A stretch of DNA of 49,821 bases from CAYFZR01 sp046760505 [NCBI: Candidatus Hydrothermarchaeota archaeon]. Lineage in GTDB: Archaea > CAYFZR01. The position numbers and the translations under genes are program-made. This document shows, one piece after another, positions 34,510-45,286 of the stretch. Location: contig JBHIEG010000014.1 in NCBI GenBank assembly GCA_046760505.1, positions 1 through 49,821 of the forward strand. Reading direction: 5' to 3'. The notes below the pieces were generated by a model. It saw only the letters and a list, made by a program, of their open reading frames with translations, had not been told where the DNA came from and made no database searches. Numbering within the stretch: the first letter of the stretch is position 1; each line of letters opens with the position of its first letter.

Positions 34510-36192
34510 TCACCCGATCATTTCGGTCATTTTTGCCCCAGGAGGTATCATCGGGAACACACACTCGTCTCTGTCTACTATAACGTTTATGACAGTAGGC
34601 TTTCCTGAGTCAAATGCTTCTTTTAGTGCCGGAGCAACTTCTCCTGGTCTTTCTACAAGTTCTCCCCTAGCTCCAAATGCCTCAGCTAGTTTTACGAAGT
34701 CTGGCTGTGCACGGAAGTCAACTGCAGAGTATCTCTTATCGAAAAAGAGCATCTGCCATTGTCTTACCATCCCTAAAGCCCTGTTGTCAAGGATGAGGAC
34801 TACTACAGGAATATTGTTCTCTACTACGGTAGCGAGATCCTGACATACCATAAGAAAGCTTCCATCACCTGCTATGTCCACTACGTTTGACTCAGGACGT
34901 GCTACTTTAGCACCCATTGCCGCAGGAAATCCAAAACCCATAGTCCCTAAGCCACCTGAACTTATGAATGTTCTTATTTTATTCCTTGTCAGATAATGAC
35001 CAGCCCACATCTGACACTGGCCTACTTCCGTGGTGACTATGTCATCTTCACCGAGAACTTCCATAACCTCCTTCATGACCTGCTGGGGCTTTAGAGGTAT
35101 TGCATCAGGATAATCATATTTTGGCGGGAATTCTTTCTTCCATTGTTCTATTTTTTCTATCCATGCTGTTTTTTTCTTCAACGCCATTTTTTCCAATATT
35201 TTTATTAAATCTTGAAGGACTAAGCGTGCATCTCCAACGATTGGAACATCAACAGGTACGTTTTTGCCTATTTCAGCAGGGTCTATGTCTATATGTATTT
35301 TCTTGGATTCTGTGGAGAAATAGGCTACAGCTCCAGTAGATCTATCTGAGAATCTTGTTCCAACTCCTAGCAATACATCTGCCTCTGATACAGCAAAATT
35401 GGATGGTTTTCTACCATGCATGCCTACTAATCCTAAAACTAAAGGATGACTTTCTGGTACGCAGGATTTACCCATTAAAGGAGTTATTATTGGTGCTCCT
35501 AACATTTCTGCTAATTGTATAAGTTCCTTTGTAGCGTTAGAGTGGACTGCACCACCACCAGCCATTATTACAGGCCTTTCAGCATTTGCCAACAATTCTG
35601 CTGCCTTTTTTATCTGGGCGAAGTTTCCCTTAAGAGTAGGCTTGTATCCGGGCAGTTCTATTCTTTCTGGGAAATCCATTTCTGCTTCTGCCTGAATCAC
35701 ATCTCTTGGGAAGTCGATATGTACAGGTCCAGGTCTACCACTCTTTGCTATCTGAAAAGCTGCTTTTATGGTGTAAGGTATATCTCTTGGATCTGTGAGC
35801 CTGAAATTATGTTTCGTTATTGGCATGGTAATGCCGGTTGCATCTATTTCTTGAAACGCATCTTTTCCTATCAAAGGTCTTACTACGTTGCCAGTAATTG
35901 CCACGATTGGGCTAGAGTCCATGTATGCGGTCGCAATCCCGGTTGTTAGGTTAGTGGCTCCAGGTCCAGAAGTCGCTATACATACACCAACTTCTCCACT
36001 AGCTCGAGCATAACCATCTGCTGCATGAGCAGCACATTGCTCGTGCCTTACCAAAATATGCCTTATATCTGTTTCATCGTAAATCGCATCGTAAAGCTCT
36101 ATAACTGCTCCTCCGGGGAGCCCAAATGCCACTTTGACGCCTTCTCTTTTTAATCCCTCAATAATAGCCTTGCCTCCTCTCATCACCACCAT
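34510..36192 (-). CDS. ilvB: Acetolactate synthase large catalytic subunit
   Basis: Thiamine-diphosphate enzyme of 560 residues. The catalytic Glu lies in ILVRHEQCAAHAADGYARAS, the Pyr/FAD domain in the middle has FSDRSTGAVAYFS, and the TPP-binding motif is DIAGDGSFLMVCQDLATV with the metal-binding Asn in LDNRALGMV. It condenses pyruvate to acetolactate. The start ATG 36192 has GGAGGAT 5 bases upstream. It ends 5 bases before ilvH. Confidence 0.97.
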   Translation of the reverse strand: MVVMRGGKAIIEGLKREGVKVAFGLPGGAVIELYDAIYDETDIRHILVRHEQCAAHAADGYARASGEVGVCIATSGPGATNLTTGIATAYMDSSPIVAITGNVVRPLIGKDAFQEIDATGITMPITKHNFRLTDPRDIPYTIKAAFQIAKSGRPGPVHIDFPRDVIQAEAEMDFPERIELPGYKPTLKGNFAQIKKAAELLANAERPVIMAGGGAVHSNATKELIQLAEMLGAPIITPLMGKSCVPESHPLVLGLVGMHGRKPSNFAVSEADVLLGVGTRFSDRSTGAVAYFSTESKKIHIDIDPAEIGKNVPVDVPIVGDARLVLQDLIKILEKMALKKKTAWIEKIEQWKKEFPPKYDYPDAIPLKPQQVMKEVMEVLGEDDIVTTEVGQCQMWAGHYLTRNKIRTFISSGGLGTMGFGFPAAMGAKVARPESNVVDIAGDGSFLMVCQDLATVVENNIPVVVLILDNRALGMVRQWQMLFFDKRYSAVDFRAQPDFVKLAEAFGARGELVERPGEVAPALKEAFDSGKPTVINVIVDRDECVFPMIPPGAKMTEMIG

Positions 36193-36195
36193 TTT

Positions 36196-37815
36196 TTATC
36201 CTCCAATGTATTTTGCTAATACTCCTTTTTTGAACTTAGATTCAGGAGGTTTCCAGTGTGATAACCTCTCTTTTATTTCTTCAGCGTCTATTAATAGATT
36301 GAGCACTCTATTTGGAATATCTATCTCAATGATGTCATCGTTTTTTACAATCGCAATCGGTCCCCCATCCATTGCCTCTGGCATTACATGACCTATGCAT
36401 GGTCCTCTTGTGCCGCCGGAGAATCTACCATCGGTTATCAAAGCAACAGAGTCGTCTAGTTCTTCTCCGGAAATTACCGATGTTACAGCAAGCATCTCTC
36501 TCATTCCTGGCCCGCCTTTGGGGCCTTCATATCTTATAATGATCACGTCTCCTCTTTCGATTTTTCCGTCTAAGACAGCCTTTACCGCATCTTCTTCACA
36601 ATCAAAAACCCTTGCAGGTCCTTTATGGGACAATATTTTCTCGTTCACTGCTGTTTGTTTTACAACACTTCCTTTAGGGGCAAGAGATCCCTTTAAAACC
36701 GCAATACCTCCTTCAGGATGTACAGGATTGTCCATTGGGCGAATAACATCTGGGTTGTATATCTTTGCCTCCTCTATAATTTCTTTGAGAAATTTCCCAG
36801 AAACCGTCATGCATTCTAAATTCATTAGATCAGAAAGAGATCTCATCACTCCAGGAATTCCGCCGGCATAATGAAGATCTTCCATGAAATTAGGTCCGCC
36901 AGGTCTCATATCGCATATGTGAGGTGTAATTCTTGCTAACTCGTCGAACAACTCTATTGAGATATCTAACCCCAGTTCTTTCGCTATGGCTGTTATGTGT
37001 AAAACGGTATTGGTGGATCCACCAAGAGCTAAGTCTACAAGGATGGCATTCTCAATCGCATCGAATGTCATGATCTGAGACGGAGTTATATTTGCCTCCA
37101 ACAATTCTAAGATGCGGATACCAGTTTCTTTGGCTATTCTGAGCCTTTGAGACGAATTTGCTAAGGCAGTGCCGGAATAGGGTAAACTCATGCCCAAAGC
37201 CTCAGTTATACATGCCATAGAATTCGCGGTAAACAACCCTGCGCAAGATCCGTAGCTTGGACATGCACTATTTTCTATTTCTAGTAATCTTTTTTCATCA
37301 ATTTTTCCGATTTTAAACTCTCCAATTGCTTCGAAACACGAAATTAGATCTATTTTTCTTCCATTTATGATTCCTGCCTCCATAGGACCTCCTGTGATTA
37401 CTATGCTTGGTATATCGATTCTTGCACAAGCCATCAGGTGTCCGGGAATGATCTTATCGCAAGAAGGTATCATTACCATTGCATCGAATCTATGTGCCTC
37501 TATCATCACTTCTATTGAGTCCGCTATCAGATCTCTGGAAGGCAGAGAGTACTTCATACCCACATGTCCCATTGCGATTCCGTCACATACTCCAATTGTG
37601 TTGAATTCAAATGGAACTCCTCCAGCGATGCGAATTCCAGTTTTAACCGCGTCTGATATTTTCTGTAAGTGAACATGCCCTGGTACGATTTCGTTCCAAG
37701 AGTTGACGACCGCTATAAAAGGCTTGCTCATTTCTTCATCAGTAATGCCCAATGCCTTGAGCAGGGATCTGTGGGGTGCTCTTTCAAACCCTTCTTTGAT
37801 TTCAAGACTTCTCAT
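36196..37815 (-). CDS. ilvD: Dihydroxy-acid dehydratase
   Basis: Fe-S dehydratase that makes the 2-oxo acid precursors of valine and isoleucine. The 539-residue protein has cluster cysteines in [12 protein letters not shown] and [18 protein letters not shown], plus [14 protein letters not shown] and the C-terminal [17 protein letters not shown]. The ATG at 37815 has GAGGTAA 5 bases upstream. Upstream of it lie two abutting 16-base repeats. Confidence 0.97.
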   Translation of the reverse strand: MRSLEIKEGFERAPHRSLLKALGITDEEMSKPFIAVVNSWNEIVPGHVHLQKISDAVKTGIRIAGGVPFEFNTIGVCDGIAMGHVGMKYSLPSRDLIADSIEVMIEAHRFDAMVMIPSCDKIIPGHLMACARIDIPSIVITGGPMEAGIINGRKIDLISCFEAIGEFKIGKIDEKRLLEIENSACPSYGSCAGLFTANSMACITEALGMSLPYSGTALANSSQRLRIAKETGIRILELLEANITPSQIMTFDAIENAILVDLALGGSTNTVLHITAIAKELGLDISIELFDELARITPHICDMRPGGPNFMEDLHYAGGIPGVMRSLSDLMNLECMTVSGKFLKEIIEEAKIYNPDVIRPMDNPVHPEGGIAVLKGSLAPKGSVVKQTAVNEKILSHKGPARVFDCEEDAVKAVLDGKIERGDVIIIRYEGPKGGPGMREMLAVTSVISGEELDDSVALITDGRFSGGTRGPCIGHVMPEAMDGGPIAIVKNDDIIEIDIPNRVLNLLIDAEEIKERLSHWKPPESKFKKGVLAKYIGG

Positions 37816-37846
37816 TATTTTACCTCTTCTAACCTTATTTTTTCAC

Positions 37847-37878
37847 TTTAATTTATTCAGTCTTTAATTTATTTAGTC
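37847..37878. repeat. Two abutting 16-base direct repeats between leuA and ilvD
   Basis: TTTAATTTATTCAGTC (37847-37862) is followed directly by TTTAATTTATTTAGTC (37863-37878), 15 of 16 bases identical. They sit in the 67-base gap before ilvD and could be a promoter with a regulator site for the ilv genes. Confidence 0.6.
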
Positions 37879-37882
37879 TATT

Positions 37883-39442
37883 TTATTTGCTCTCCAAGTT
37901 GCCTCTTTTTCTGAGAAGCATGAGTCTGTTTATTCCCTCTATCATCGCATCAACGCTTGCCATTACTATATCTTCTCTTGCACCTTTTGCAGACGCTATA
38001 TTCCCTTTATCATCTTCTACTTTGATCATTACCTCTGCTATTGCATCTGATCCTCCGGTAATTGCTTTTAATCTATATTCATTCAATTTAATAAATTCTG
38101 CACCGATAGCACTTCTAATAGCTTTAATAGCAGCATCTACCGGTCCTACTCCGGTTTCTGAGGCTATTTTTTCTTTTCCTTCGAATAAAAGCCTTACACT
38201 AGCGGTAGGAATCATCTGACTGCCGGTCATTACTGATAAATCTCTCATCTCTACTGTTCTCTTTTCTTTGGCTATTTCTCCTATTACTGTCTCTGCAATT
38301 GTTCTCAAGTCTACATCTGTAACTTTTTTACCCTTATCACCGACTTCTTTTACTCTGTTTACAATTTCTTTAAGTTGTTCTTTGGTAACGGAAATACCAA
38401 GATCGCTAAGCCATTTCTCTACAGAATGAGTACCGGTGTGCTTTCCTAAGACAATCTCTCTCCTGTGTCCAACCATTTCTGGTGTGATAGGTTCGTATGT
38501 GAAGGATTTTCCAAGTACACCATGAACATGTATTCCAGATTCATGGGCAAAGGCGTTCTCCCCTACTATTGGAGTACAAGGAGGCAGGTATATTCCAGTA
38601 AGCATCTCCACCAGTTCAGATGTCTCAACTAAGTATCGCAGGTTTATTTTGGTCTTAACATCGTAGAGCGCATAGAGAGATGTTACCACCTCTTCTAAAG
38701 ATGCATTTCCAGCTCTCTCTCCAAGACCGTTCACGCAAACATGCACCTCTTCACATCCTGCCTCAACAGCTGACAATGAATTGGCTGTAGCAAGCCCAAA
38801 GTCGTTGTGACAGTGCACAGCTATAGGAATGTCCACCGTGTTTTTTATCTCGCTTATGAGGTAGTACATCGCCCTAGGGGTTATCACACCAACCGTATCA
38901 GGAACATCTATTCTATCTGCTCCAGCCTCTTGTACAGCCAAGAAAACTTCTTTTAAGAATGAAACCTCTGTCCTAGTTGCATCTTCAGCTGAAAATTCAA
39001 CCGTTACTCCATGAGATTTGGCATATTCAACAGCCCATATTGCCTGTTCTTTTGCTTCTTCTCTCGTCATTTTTAATTTGTGTTCTAAATGTAAGTCTGA
39101 AGTCGCAACAAATGTATGTATGGCATCTACATCGCATGCTAATGCTGTGTCTATGTCTTTTTTGTCTACTCTTGCCAGTGCGATTATCTCGCTGTCCAAC
39201 CCTTCTTTCGCTATAAGTTTAACTGCTTCCTTCTCTCCCTTTGAAGTGATGGGCATACCAGCCTCTATCGTATCAACACCGAGTTTGTCTAACTGCCTTG
39301 CGATCGTTAACTTATCTTCTACAGTTAAAGAAACTCCAGGGGTTTGTTCTCCGTCTCTTAAGGTTGTATCAAAAATCCTAACTTCTTTAGGTAAATCTTT
39401 CGGTCTCACCACATCCATGAGTTCACTAACATAGAACGCCAT
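37883..39442 (-). CDS. leuA: 2-isopropylmalate synthase (or citramalate synthase)
   Basis: The HMGL-like domain has FDTTLRDGEQTPGVSLT (24-40), metal-binding HCHNDFG and GLGERAGNASLEEVV, and the C-terminal third (about 395-505) is the LeuA allosteric dimer domain that binds leucine or isoleucine. Length 519 is normal. Placement with leuC, leuD and leuB favours leucine synthesis, but archaeal citramalate synthase (CimA) has the same architecture and cannot be excluded by eye. GAGGG lies directly before the ATG at 39442 with no spacer, whereas a stronger site serves an overlapping short frame (see 39426-39452). Confidence 0.88.
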   Translation of the reverse strand: MAFYVSELMDVVRPKDLPKEVRIFDTTLRDGEQTPGVSLTVEDKLTIARQLDKLGVDTIEAGMPITSKGEKEAVKLIAKEGLDSEIIALARVDKKDIDTALACDVDAIHTFVATSDLHLEHKLKMTREEAKEQAIWAVEYAKSHGVTVEFSAEDATRTEVSFLKEVFLAVQEAGADRIDVPDTVGVITPRAMYYLISEIKNTVDIPIAVHCHNDFGLATANSLSAVEAGCEEVHVCVNGLGERAGNASLEEVVTSLYALYDVKTKINLRYLVETSELVEMLTGIYLPPCTPIVGENAFAHESGIHVHGVLGKSFTYEPITPEMVGHRREIVLGKHTGTHSVEKWLSDLGISVTKEQLKEIVNRVKEVGDKGKKVTDVDLRTIAETVIGEIAKEKRTVEMRDLSVMTGSQMIPTASVRLLFEGKEKIASETGVGPVDAAIKAIRSAIGAEFIKLNEYRLKAITGGSDAIAEVMIKVEDDKGNIASAKGAREDIVMASVDAMIEGINRLMLLRKRGNLESK

Positions 39443-39452
39443 CCCTCTTCAT
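39426..39452 (-). CDS. Possible 8-residue leader ORF overlapping the leuA start
   Basis: ATG at 39452 is 6 bases after AAGAGGTG and reads M-K-R-D-G-V-L-C-stop in a different frame from leuA, covering the leuA ATG at 39442. It has a better ribosome site than leuA itself. It may be a leader or coupling peptide, or chance. Confidence 0.25.
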   Translation of the reverse strand: MKRDGVLC

Positions 39453-39497
39453 TAAATACACCTCTTAAATGTACCTCTTAACTATTTGCCCAACTTT

Positions 39498-39507
39498 CTT
39501 ATAATCT
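39498..39507 (-). promoter_or_regulatory. Candidate TATA box for leuA
   Basis: On the minus strand ATTATAAG is centred about 60 bases before the leuA ATG, predicting a transcript start near 39476 and a 5' leader of about 34 bases that carries two copies of TTAAGAGGT (39460-39468 and 39473-39481). Confidence 0.35.
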
Positions 39508-39561
39508 TTTTGTGGAAACCCTTTTAAACTTAGAGATAAATTCAAGAGGAGGGGAATTCCG

Positions 39562-40818
39562 ATGAAAGGGACAATTTCAGAAAAAATACTTGCACGGGCC
39601 AGTAATAAAAAGGAAGTTTCTCCGGGGGATATAGTAGTAGCAGAAGTAGACATTGTCATGATAAACGACATAACTGGTCCACCTGCAATAAATGCATTTA
39701 GGAGTATTGGGAAACCGATTTGGGACAGGAACAAAATTGTCATGGTTATCGATCATATTGTACCTCCCTCTAGCGAACATGCTGCCAGACTGCATAGAGA
39801 AATGAAGAATTTTGCCAGAGAAGAAGAGATACCACATTACTATGATTCTGCCGGAATATGTCATCAGATATTGCCGGAAAAAGGACATGTTGCTCCAGGA
39901 AATTTGATCGTGGGAGCAGACTCTCATACATGCACCTATGGAGCCTTTGGTGCTTTTGCAACAGGTATAGGGTCTACTGAAGCTGCAGCAGTATTTGCAA
40001 CCGGTAAAATTTGGTTAAGGGTACCGGAAACCATAGAAATTAAGATAGAAGGGACTTTAAAAGATATGGTAACACCTAAAGACGTAATCCTTAATATATT
40101 GGGCGAAATAAAGGCTGATGGAGCCTCTTACAAAGCCATAGAATTTAGAGGGAATACAGTAAAGGATATGAGCATATCTGGAAGAATGACTCTCTGCAAT
40201 ATGGCGGTGGAAATGGGCGCTAAGGTAGGGCTTATAGAACCAGATAAAAAGACAGAGGAGTTTTTAAAAGACAGAAATGTAGAATTTAAGCACATCAAGA
40301 GCGAAGGAAAGTACGAACAAACTTATAATTTTGAGGTCTCAGACTTAGAACCTCAGGTAGCGAAACCCCATAGGGTAGATGATGTAACAAGCGTTTCCGA
40401 AGTGGAGGGCATGGAAATAGATCAAGGTTTTATAGGAACGTGTACAAATGGGAGATTGGAAGATTTAAAGCAAGCAGCAATGATATTAAAAAATCAAAAG
40501 GTAGATGAAAATTGCAGGCTTATAGTCATACCGGCTTCGATAGAAGTTTATAATCAGGCTTTAAACCAAGGATTGATAAACATATTCTTGAAATCAGGCG
40601 CTATTGTTTGTCACCCGAATTGTGGACCCTGCTTGGGCAGCCATGAAGGTGTTTTATCGGAAGGAGAAGTATGTATATCGTCTTCAAACAGAAATTTCCC
40701 TGGAAGAATGGGAAGTAGAGAGGCAAAGATTTATCTTGCCTCGCCTGTAACCGTTGCAGCATCCGCAATAAAAGGGAAGATAACAGATCCCAGAGAGATG
40801 TATTCTAGGGGTATTTGA
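39562..40818 (+). CDS. leuC: 3-isopropylmalate dehydratase large subunit
   Basis: Aconitase-family subunit of 418 residues. The three cluster cysteines are in GADSHTCTYGAFG, GTCTNGRLEDL and HPNCGPCLG, and VIDHIVPPSS and CISSSNRNFPGRMG are family motifs. It converts 2-isopropylmalate to 3-isopropylmalate with LeuD. Some archaeal homologues also act as homoaconitase or citraconate hydratase. A strong GAGGAGGGG ribosome site and a TTTTAAAC box precede the gene, which is divergent from leuA. leuD starts directly after its stop. Confidence 0.94.
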   Translation: MKGTISEKILARASNKKEVSPGDIVVAEVDIVMINDITGPPAINAFRSIGKPIWDRNKIVMVIDHIVPPSSEHAARLHREMKNFAREEEIPHYYDSAGICHQILPEKGHVAPGNLIVGADSHTCTYGAFGAFATGIGSTEAAAVFATGKIWLRVPETIEIKIEGTLKDMVTPKDVILNILGEIKADGASYKAIEFRGNTVKDMSISGRMTLCNMAVEMGAKVGLIEPDKKTEEFLKDRNVEFKHIKSEGKYEQTYNFEVSDLEPQVAKPHRVDDVTSVSEVEGMEIDQGFIGTCTNGRLEDLKQAAMILKNQKVDENCRLIVIPASIEVYNQALNQGLINIFLKSGAIVCHPNCGPCLGSHEGVLSEGEVCISSSNRNFPGRMGSREAKIYLASPVTVAASAIKGKITDPREMYSRGI

Positions 40819-41301
40819 ATGGGTAAAGCCTTTAAGTTTGGTAATAATATAGATACAGATCAAATCATACCTGGAAAATATCTCGTAATCCAAGATCCCA
40901 AAGAACTGGCTAAACATGTCATGGAAGGTGCAGATCCTGATTTTGCCAAGAAAATGAGGGAAGGAGACATCATAGTAGCAGGAAAAAACTTTGGATGTGG
41001 TTCTAGCAGAGAACATGCCCCCATGGCATTGAAACAAAGCGGAATAAAATGTGTCGTGGCAGAGAGTTTTGCAAGAATATTCTACAGAAACTCAATCAAC
41101 ATAGGATTCCCTATACTTGAACTTAAAGAAGCCTCCAATCTTATAGAGGAGGGAGATATCCTTGAAATAGATCTTAATAAGGGGGAGATAAGAAATATTT
41201 CGAGAAATGAGGTGTATCATGCCAATCCAATTCCAAAATTTATCATAGATATTATCGAGTCAGGAGGGCTGTTGGAGTACATAAAGAAGATGAGGGATTA
41301 A
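40819..41301 (+). CDS. leuD: 3-isopropylmalate dehydratase small subunit
   Basis: The 160-residue swivel domain shows [16 protein letters not shown] at the N-terminus and the active-site loop [18 protein letters not shown], with [14 protein letters not shown] further on. It completes the LeuC active site. The gene starts on the base after the leuC stop and leuB starts 1 base after it. Confidence 0.95.
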   Translation: MGKAFKFGNNIDTDQIIPGKYLVIQDPKELAKHVMEGADPDFAKKMREGDIIVAGKNFGCGSSREHAPMALKQSGIKCVVAESFARIFYRNSINIGFPILELKEASNLIEEGDILEIDLNKGEIRNISRNEVYHANPIPKFIIDIIESGGLLEYIKKMRD

Positions 41302-41302
41302 A

Positions 41303-42439
41303 ATGGGCAGTTATAAGATAGCCGTAATACCCGGAGATGGAATTGGACCAGAAGTAATAAGAGAAGGAATAAAGGTTCTAAATGCGGTAGAGGAGGTAGA
41401 AAATTTAAACTTTCACTTCATAGAGTTTCCTTATGGAGCGGATCATTACTTAGAAACCGGGGAATTACTTCCAGAAGATGGACTAAAGGAGATTGAAAGG
41501 ACAGACGCCATATATCTTGGTGCTTTAGGAGATCCAAGGATAAAGCCGGGAATACTTGAACAAGGGATATTGCTTAAGATGAGATTTTATTTTGATCAGT
41601 TCGTAAACCTCAGACCTGTAAAGTTATATCCAAATGTTCCATGTCCCCTGAGAGGCAAGGGGTATGGAGACATTGACTTTTACGTTGTGAGAGAAAATAC
41701 AGAAGATTTCTATGTAGGTATTGGCTCAAGATTCAAGGGAAAAAAGGATAAGAAAGAATTAGAAGTTCTTAGAGAGTTATATAATATAAAATTCAATGTT
41801 GAGGTAGATTCAGACAGAGATGAGGAGATAGCATACCAGATAGGTTTGACGAGCAGATCTGGTGCCGAAAGGGTAATTAGATACGCATTTGAACTCGCAA
41901 AAAGGAAAAATAAAAGTAGGGTAACTTCGGTGGATAAGGCAAATGTATTGACCGAGATATATGGTCTTTGGAGAGAGGTATTCGAAGAGGTTGCAAAAGA
42001 TTATCCTGATATCGAGTATGAATTCTCATTCGTGGATGCCATAACCATGTGGTTCGTGAAGAATCCAGAGTGGTATCAGGTTGTGGTTACTCCAAACATG
42101 TTCGGGGACATCATTACAGATTTAGGCGCAATGATTCAAGGAGGCTTAGGTCTTGCACCAGGCGGAAACATAAGCATAAATAAGGTTTCAATGTTCGAGC
42201 CAATTCACGGTAGTGCACCTAAATACAAGGGCAGGAACGTTTCCAATCCTCTTGCAACTATCTTAGCAGGACAGATGATGCTGGAAGAACTTGGAGAGGA
42301 AAGATCTGCAAATTTAATCGAAAGATCAGTCATTAAGGTTCTGAGTGAGGGAAAAACATTGACTTACGATCTCGGAGGGAAATCAAAGACCTCTGAAGTG
42401 GGTGATGAAGTGGCGAGAGTAATAAAGGCCCTATCTTAG
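41303..42439 (+). CDS. leuB: 3-isopropylmalate dehydrogenase family enzyme
   Basis: A beta-decarboxylating dehydrogenase of 378 residues: [62 protein letters not shown] and [17 protein letters not shown], with [18 protein letters not shown] as the NAD-site region. It oxidises 3-isopropylmalate to the leucine 2-oxo acid. The insert around [20 protein letters not shown] and the [17 protein letters not shown] loop also resemble the tartrate/homoisocitrate branch, but gene context supports leucine synthesis. Confidence 0.9.
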   Translation: MGSYKIAVIPGDGIGPEVIREGIKVLNAVEEVENLNFHFIEFPYGADHYLETGELLPEDGLKEIERTDAIYLGALGDPRIKPGILEQGILLKMRFYFDQFVNLRPVKLYPNVPCPLRGKGYGDIDFYVVRENTEDFYVGIGSRFKGKKDKKELEVLRELYNIKFNVEVDSDRDEEIAYQIGLTSRSGAERVIRYAFELAKRKNKSRVTSVDKANVLTEIYGLWREVFEEVAKDYPDIEYEFSFVDAITMWFVKNPEWYQVVVTPNMFGDIITDLGAMIQGGLGLAPGGNISINKVSMFEPIHGSAPKYKGRNVSNPLATILAGQMMLEELGEERSANLIERSVIKVLSEGKTLTYDLGGKSKTSEVGDEVARVIKALS

Positions 42440-42528
42440 AATTTTCACATTAGAAACATATATTCATGCATTTTTTTCTTTCGAAAACAGAAAATTTAAT
42501 ACTCAAACAACTAGCAATTATTGTTACC

Positions 42529-44898
42529 ATGATGAAAAGAATAACCATAGGATTAGAAGGAATGACATGCGCATCCTGTGCTGTCACAATAGAAAATGCC
42601 TTAAGTAAGTTAGATGGAGTTTCTGAGGTTAGTGTAAATTTAGCGGCAGAAAAAGCTTCAATTAAGTATGATTCAGACATTATCGGAGTAGATGAGATCC
42701 TCGAAAAAATAAGGGAAGTAGGTTATGAAGTTAGAATTGAGAGGGCGACATTTCCAATCAAGGGAATGACATGCGCATCTTGTGCTTTGACAATAGAAGA
42801 AGGACTGCGAAACTTCGAAGGCGTTTTGTCTGCAGGTGTAAATTTAGCCGCAGAAAAGGCCAATGTAGAGTATTTACACGAACAGGTTAATTTGAGAGAT
42901 CTGAAAAAGATAGTTGAGGATTTGGGCTATGAGGCGCCAGAATTACCTGAGGATATTGAAAAAGAAGCCAGAGAAAAAGAAATTACCAGACAAAAAAATC
43001 TTCTCATATTTGGGACTTCTCTAACCGTACCGATATTTCTGATTAGCGTACTTTTAAGTACAGAAACTTTCCCAGCTAAACATTACCTCCTCTTTGCCTT
43101 GGCAACCCCTGTTCAGGCAATCCTAGGTTATCAGTTTTACAGGGTCTCTTTTAGGGTCTTAAGGCATGGAAGAGCTAACATGGATGTCCTAATTGCAATG
43201 GGTACTTCTGCGGCGTATTTTTACAGTTTGGCAACCACTTTTATAATTCCTGGGGAAGTATACTACGATACCGCCGCAGTAATCCTTACATTAATCACTC
43301 TAGGCAGATACCTTGAAGCAGTTGCGAAAGGTAAGACTTCTGAGGCAATAAAGAGGCTTATGGGTTTACAGGCTAAAACTGCCACGGTCATTAGAGACGG
43401 TAAAGAAATGAACGTTCCTGTAGAGGATGTAGTAGTTGGAGACATCATAGTAGTTAAACCAGGGGAGAAGATACCTGTCGATGGTGTAGTAAGAGAAGGA
43501 CATTCAAGCGTTGACGAATCTATGCTAACTGGAGAGAGCATTCCTGTTGAAAAAAACGTTGGTGACGAGGTGATTGGAGGGACAATTAACAAAACAGGGC
43601 TACTTAAATTCGAGGCGACCAAGATAGGTAAAGACACAGCTCTAGCACAAATAATCAAACTGGTAGAGGAAGCACAAGGATCTAAAGCACCAATACAAAG
43701 ACTTGCGGATAAAGTAGCTGGAATTTTTGTTCCTTCCGTTATAATTATAGCACTATTCACGTTCTCTTTCTGGTATATTTTTGGTACTGGCCCTGAACGC
43801 TTCACACCTGCTCTTCTCAATATGGTAGCAGTTCTGGTAATAGCCTGTCCATGCGCCTTAGGTCTTGCTACTCCCACTGCAATAATGGTTGGAACAGGAA
43901 AGGGAGCAGAATACGGAATTCTGGTCAAAGGTGGAGAAAGCCTAGAAAGGGCTCATAAAATTGATACAATAGTCTTCGATAAGACAGGAACTCTAACAAA
44001 AGGAAAACCAGAAGTTACAGACATTTTTTGTGCAGATGGATATAAAGAAGAAGAAATCTTAAAACTTGCTGCGATCGCTGAAAAAGGCTCGGAACATCCT
44101 TTAGGAGAAGCAATAGTTTCAAAGGCAAATGAAAAAGAACTTGAAGTTCCAGATCCCGAGAACTTCGAGGCGATACCTGGACAAGGTGTAAAAGCAAACT
44201 TCAATGGATATGAGATATTGCTAGGGAACCGTAGATTGCTGGAAAATAACGGAATTGATTTTGAATTTTTAAACGAAAAAATAGAAAATCTCGAAGAGGA
44301 AGGAAAGACAGTGATGACTATTGCAATAAACGGAAACTTAGTGGGGGTAATCGCTGTTGCAGACACCCTCAAGGAAAAATCAAAGGAAGCGGTAAAGGAA
44401 CTTCAGGGGATGGGTATTGAGGTGGTTATGCTTACAGGTGATAACGAAAGGACTGCAAAGGCAATAGCAAAACAGGTAAATATCAATCGGGTTTTAGCAG
44501 AGGTCTTACCAGAAGAAAAAACCAATGAAATCAAGAGACTTCAGAATGAAGGAAGGATTGTTGGCATGGTAGGAGATGGGATAAACGATGCTCCTGCTTT
44601 GGCGCAAGCGGATATTGGCATAGCAATTGGAACTGGCACTGACATTGCTATGGAAGCATCTGATATCACCCTAATGACCGAAGACTTAAGAGGAGTAGTA
44701 AACGGAATAAACCTTAGTAAGAGAACGATGCGAACGATAAAACAAAACCTCTTCTGGGCATTTTTCTACAATACAATAGGGATCCCTGTGGCAGCTTCAG
44801 GTTTTTTAAATCCCATGATAGCGGCTGGAGCAATGGCATTCAGCTCGGTTTCTGTTGTTTCAAACTCATTGCGTTTGAGAAGATACAAACTAGAATGA
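42529..44898 (+). CDS. copA: Copper-exporting P1B-type ATPase CopA
   Basis: The protein of about 789 residues has two N-terminal heavy-metal domains ([15 protein letters not shown] and [15 protein letters not shown]), eight membrane segments with the CPC metal site ([13 protein letters not shown]), the actuator [11 protein letters not shown], phosphorylation motif [13 protein letters not shown] and hinge [18 protein letters not shown] in FFYNTIG and [17 protein letters not shown] in the last helices mark the Cu+ (P1B-1) class. The start is ATG 42529 or 42532, placed about 30 bases after an ATTTAATA box; the upstream frame to 42466 lies before the predicted transcript start. A YHS gene follows at 10 bases. 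Confidence 0.96.
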   Translation: MMKRITIGLEGMTCASCAVTIENALSKLDGVSEVSVNLAAEKASIKYDSDIIGVDEILEKIREVGYEVRIERATFPIKGMTCASCALTIEEGLRNFEGVLSAGVNLAAEKANVEYLHEQVNLRDLKKIVEDLGYEAPELPEDIEKEAREKEITRQKNLLIFGTSLTVPIFLISVLLSTETFPAKHYLLFALATPVQAILGYQFYRVSFRVLRHGRANMDVLIAMGTSAAYFYSLATTFIIPGEVYYDTAAVILTLITLGRYLEAVAKGKTSEAIKRLMGLQAKTATVIRDGKEMNVPVEDVVVGDIIVVKPGEKIPVDGVVREGHSSVDESMLTGESIPVEKNVGDEVIGGTINKTGLLKFEATKIGKDTALAQIIKLVEEAQGSKAPIQRLADKVAGIFVPSVIIIALFTFSFWYIFGTGPERFTPALLNMVAVLVIACPCALGLATPTAIMVGTGKGAEYGILVKGGESLERAHKIDTIVFDKTGTLTKGKPEVTDIFCADGYKEEEILKLAAIAEKGSEHPLGEAIVSKANEKELEVPDPENFEAIPGQGVKANFNGYEILLGNRRLLENNGIDFEFLNEKIENLEEEGKTVMTIAINGNLVGVIAVADTLKEKSKEAVKELQGMGIEVVMLTGDNERTAKAIAKQVNINRVLAEVLPEEKTNEIKRLQNEGRIVGMVGDGINDAPALAQADIGIAIGTGTDIAMEASDITLMTEDLRGVVNGINLSKRTMRTIKQNLFWAFFYNTIGIPVAASGFLNPMIAAGAMAFSSVSVVSNSLRLRRYKLE

Positions 44899-44907
44899 GG
44901 TGGTTTA

Positions 44908-45051
44908 ATGGCAATAGACCCCATATGTAAGATGGAGGTAGATGAAAGTACCGCGAAGTATGTTAGTGAATATAAAGGGAAAAAATATTATTTCTGTGCA
45001 AAAGGGTGCAAGGTCAAGTTTGATAAGGATCCAGAAAAATATGCAACCTGA
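44908..45051 (+). CDS. 47-residue YHS-domain metal-binding protein next to copA
   Basis: The reading frame gives MAIDPICKMEVDESTAKYV, followed by EYKGKKYYFCAKGCKVKFD and KDPEKYAT. It is a complete YHS domain, with the D-P-x-C-x-M motif and the CAKGCK pair of cysteines, the same fold as TRASH-type metal-binding domains. Such proteins are frequently encoded with copper ATPases and probably carry or sense Cu+. GAGGTGG lies 5 bases before the ATG, and the gene is 9 bases after copA, so it is probably co-transcribed. The gene is short and easily missed. Confidence 0.88.
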   Translation: MAIDPICKMEVDESTAKYVSEYKGKKYYFCAKGCKVKFDKDPEKYAT

Positions 45052-45143
45052 TTTTTAGCATCTAAAATGCTTAAAAAATAACGCACCCTTAATTTTTTAT
45101 TGAAGCGCCAATAATACAAAATAATTATTTTTTTCACTTTTGA

Positions 45144-45163
45144 TAAAAAATGGAAAAAACTTT
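45144..45163. other. Short inverted repeat in the 235-base gap after the YHS gene
   Basis: The gap 45052-45286 is AT-rich, with T-runs just after the YHS stop that could end transcription. Near 45163-45176 TTTCG-AAATG-CGAAA forms an imperfect hairpin or operator-like repeat; I see no gene or RNA motif there. Confidence 0.25.
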
Positions 45164-45187
45164 TCGAAATGCGAAACCGTAGGAATC

Positions 45188-45200
45188 TTTTAAATATTTA
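45188..45200 (+). promoter_or_regulatory. Candidate TATA box for the 45287 winged-helix gene
   Basis: The AT stretch TTTTAAATATTTA is about 90 bases before the ATG at 45287, which would give a 5' leader of about 60 bases, longer than most in this window. Confidence 0.35.
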
Positions 45201-45286
45201 AGTAATCAGATGTATTCAGGGAGAATATCTAAATTTCTCTTCCATAAACCCTCCGAACATTTTAGCTTCCAAAATTGGTGAATAAA

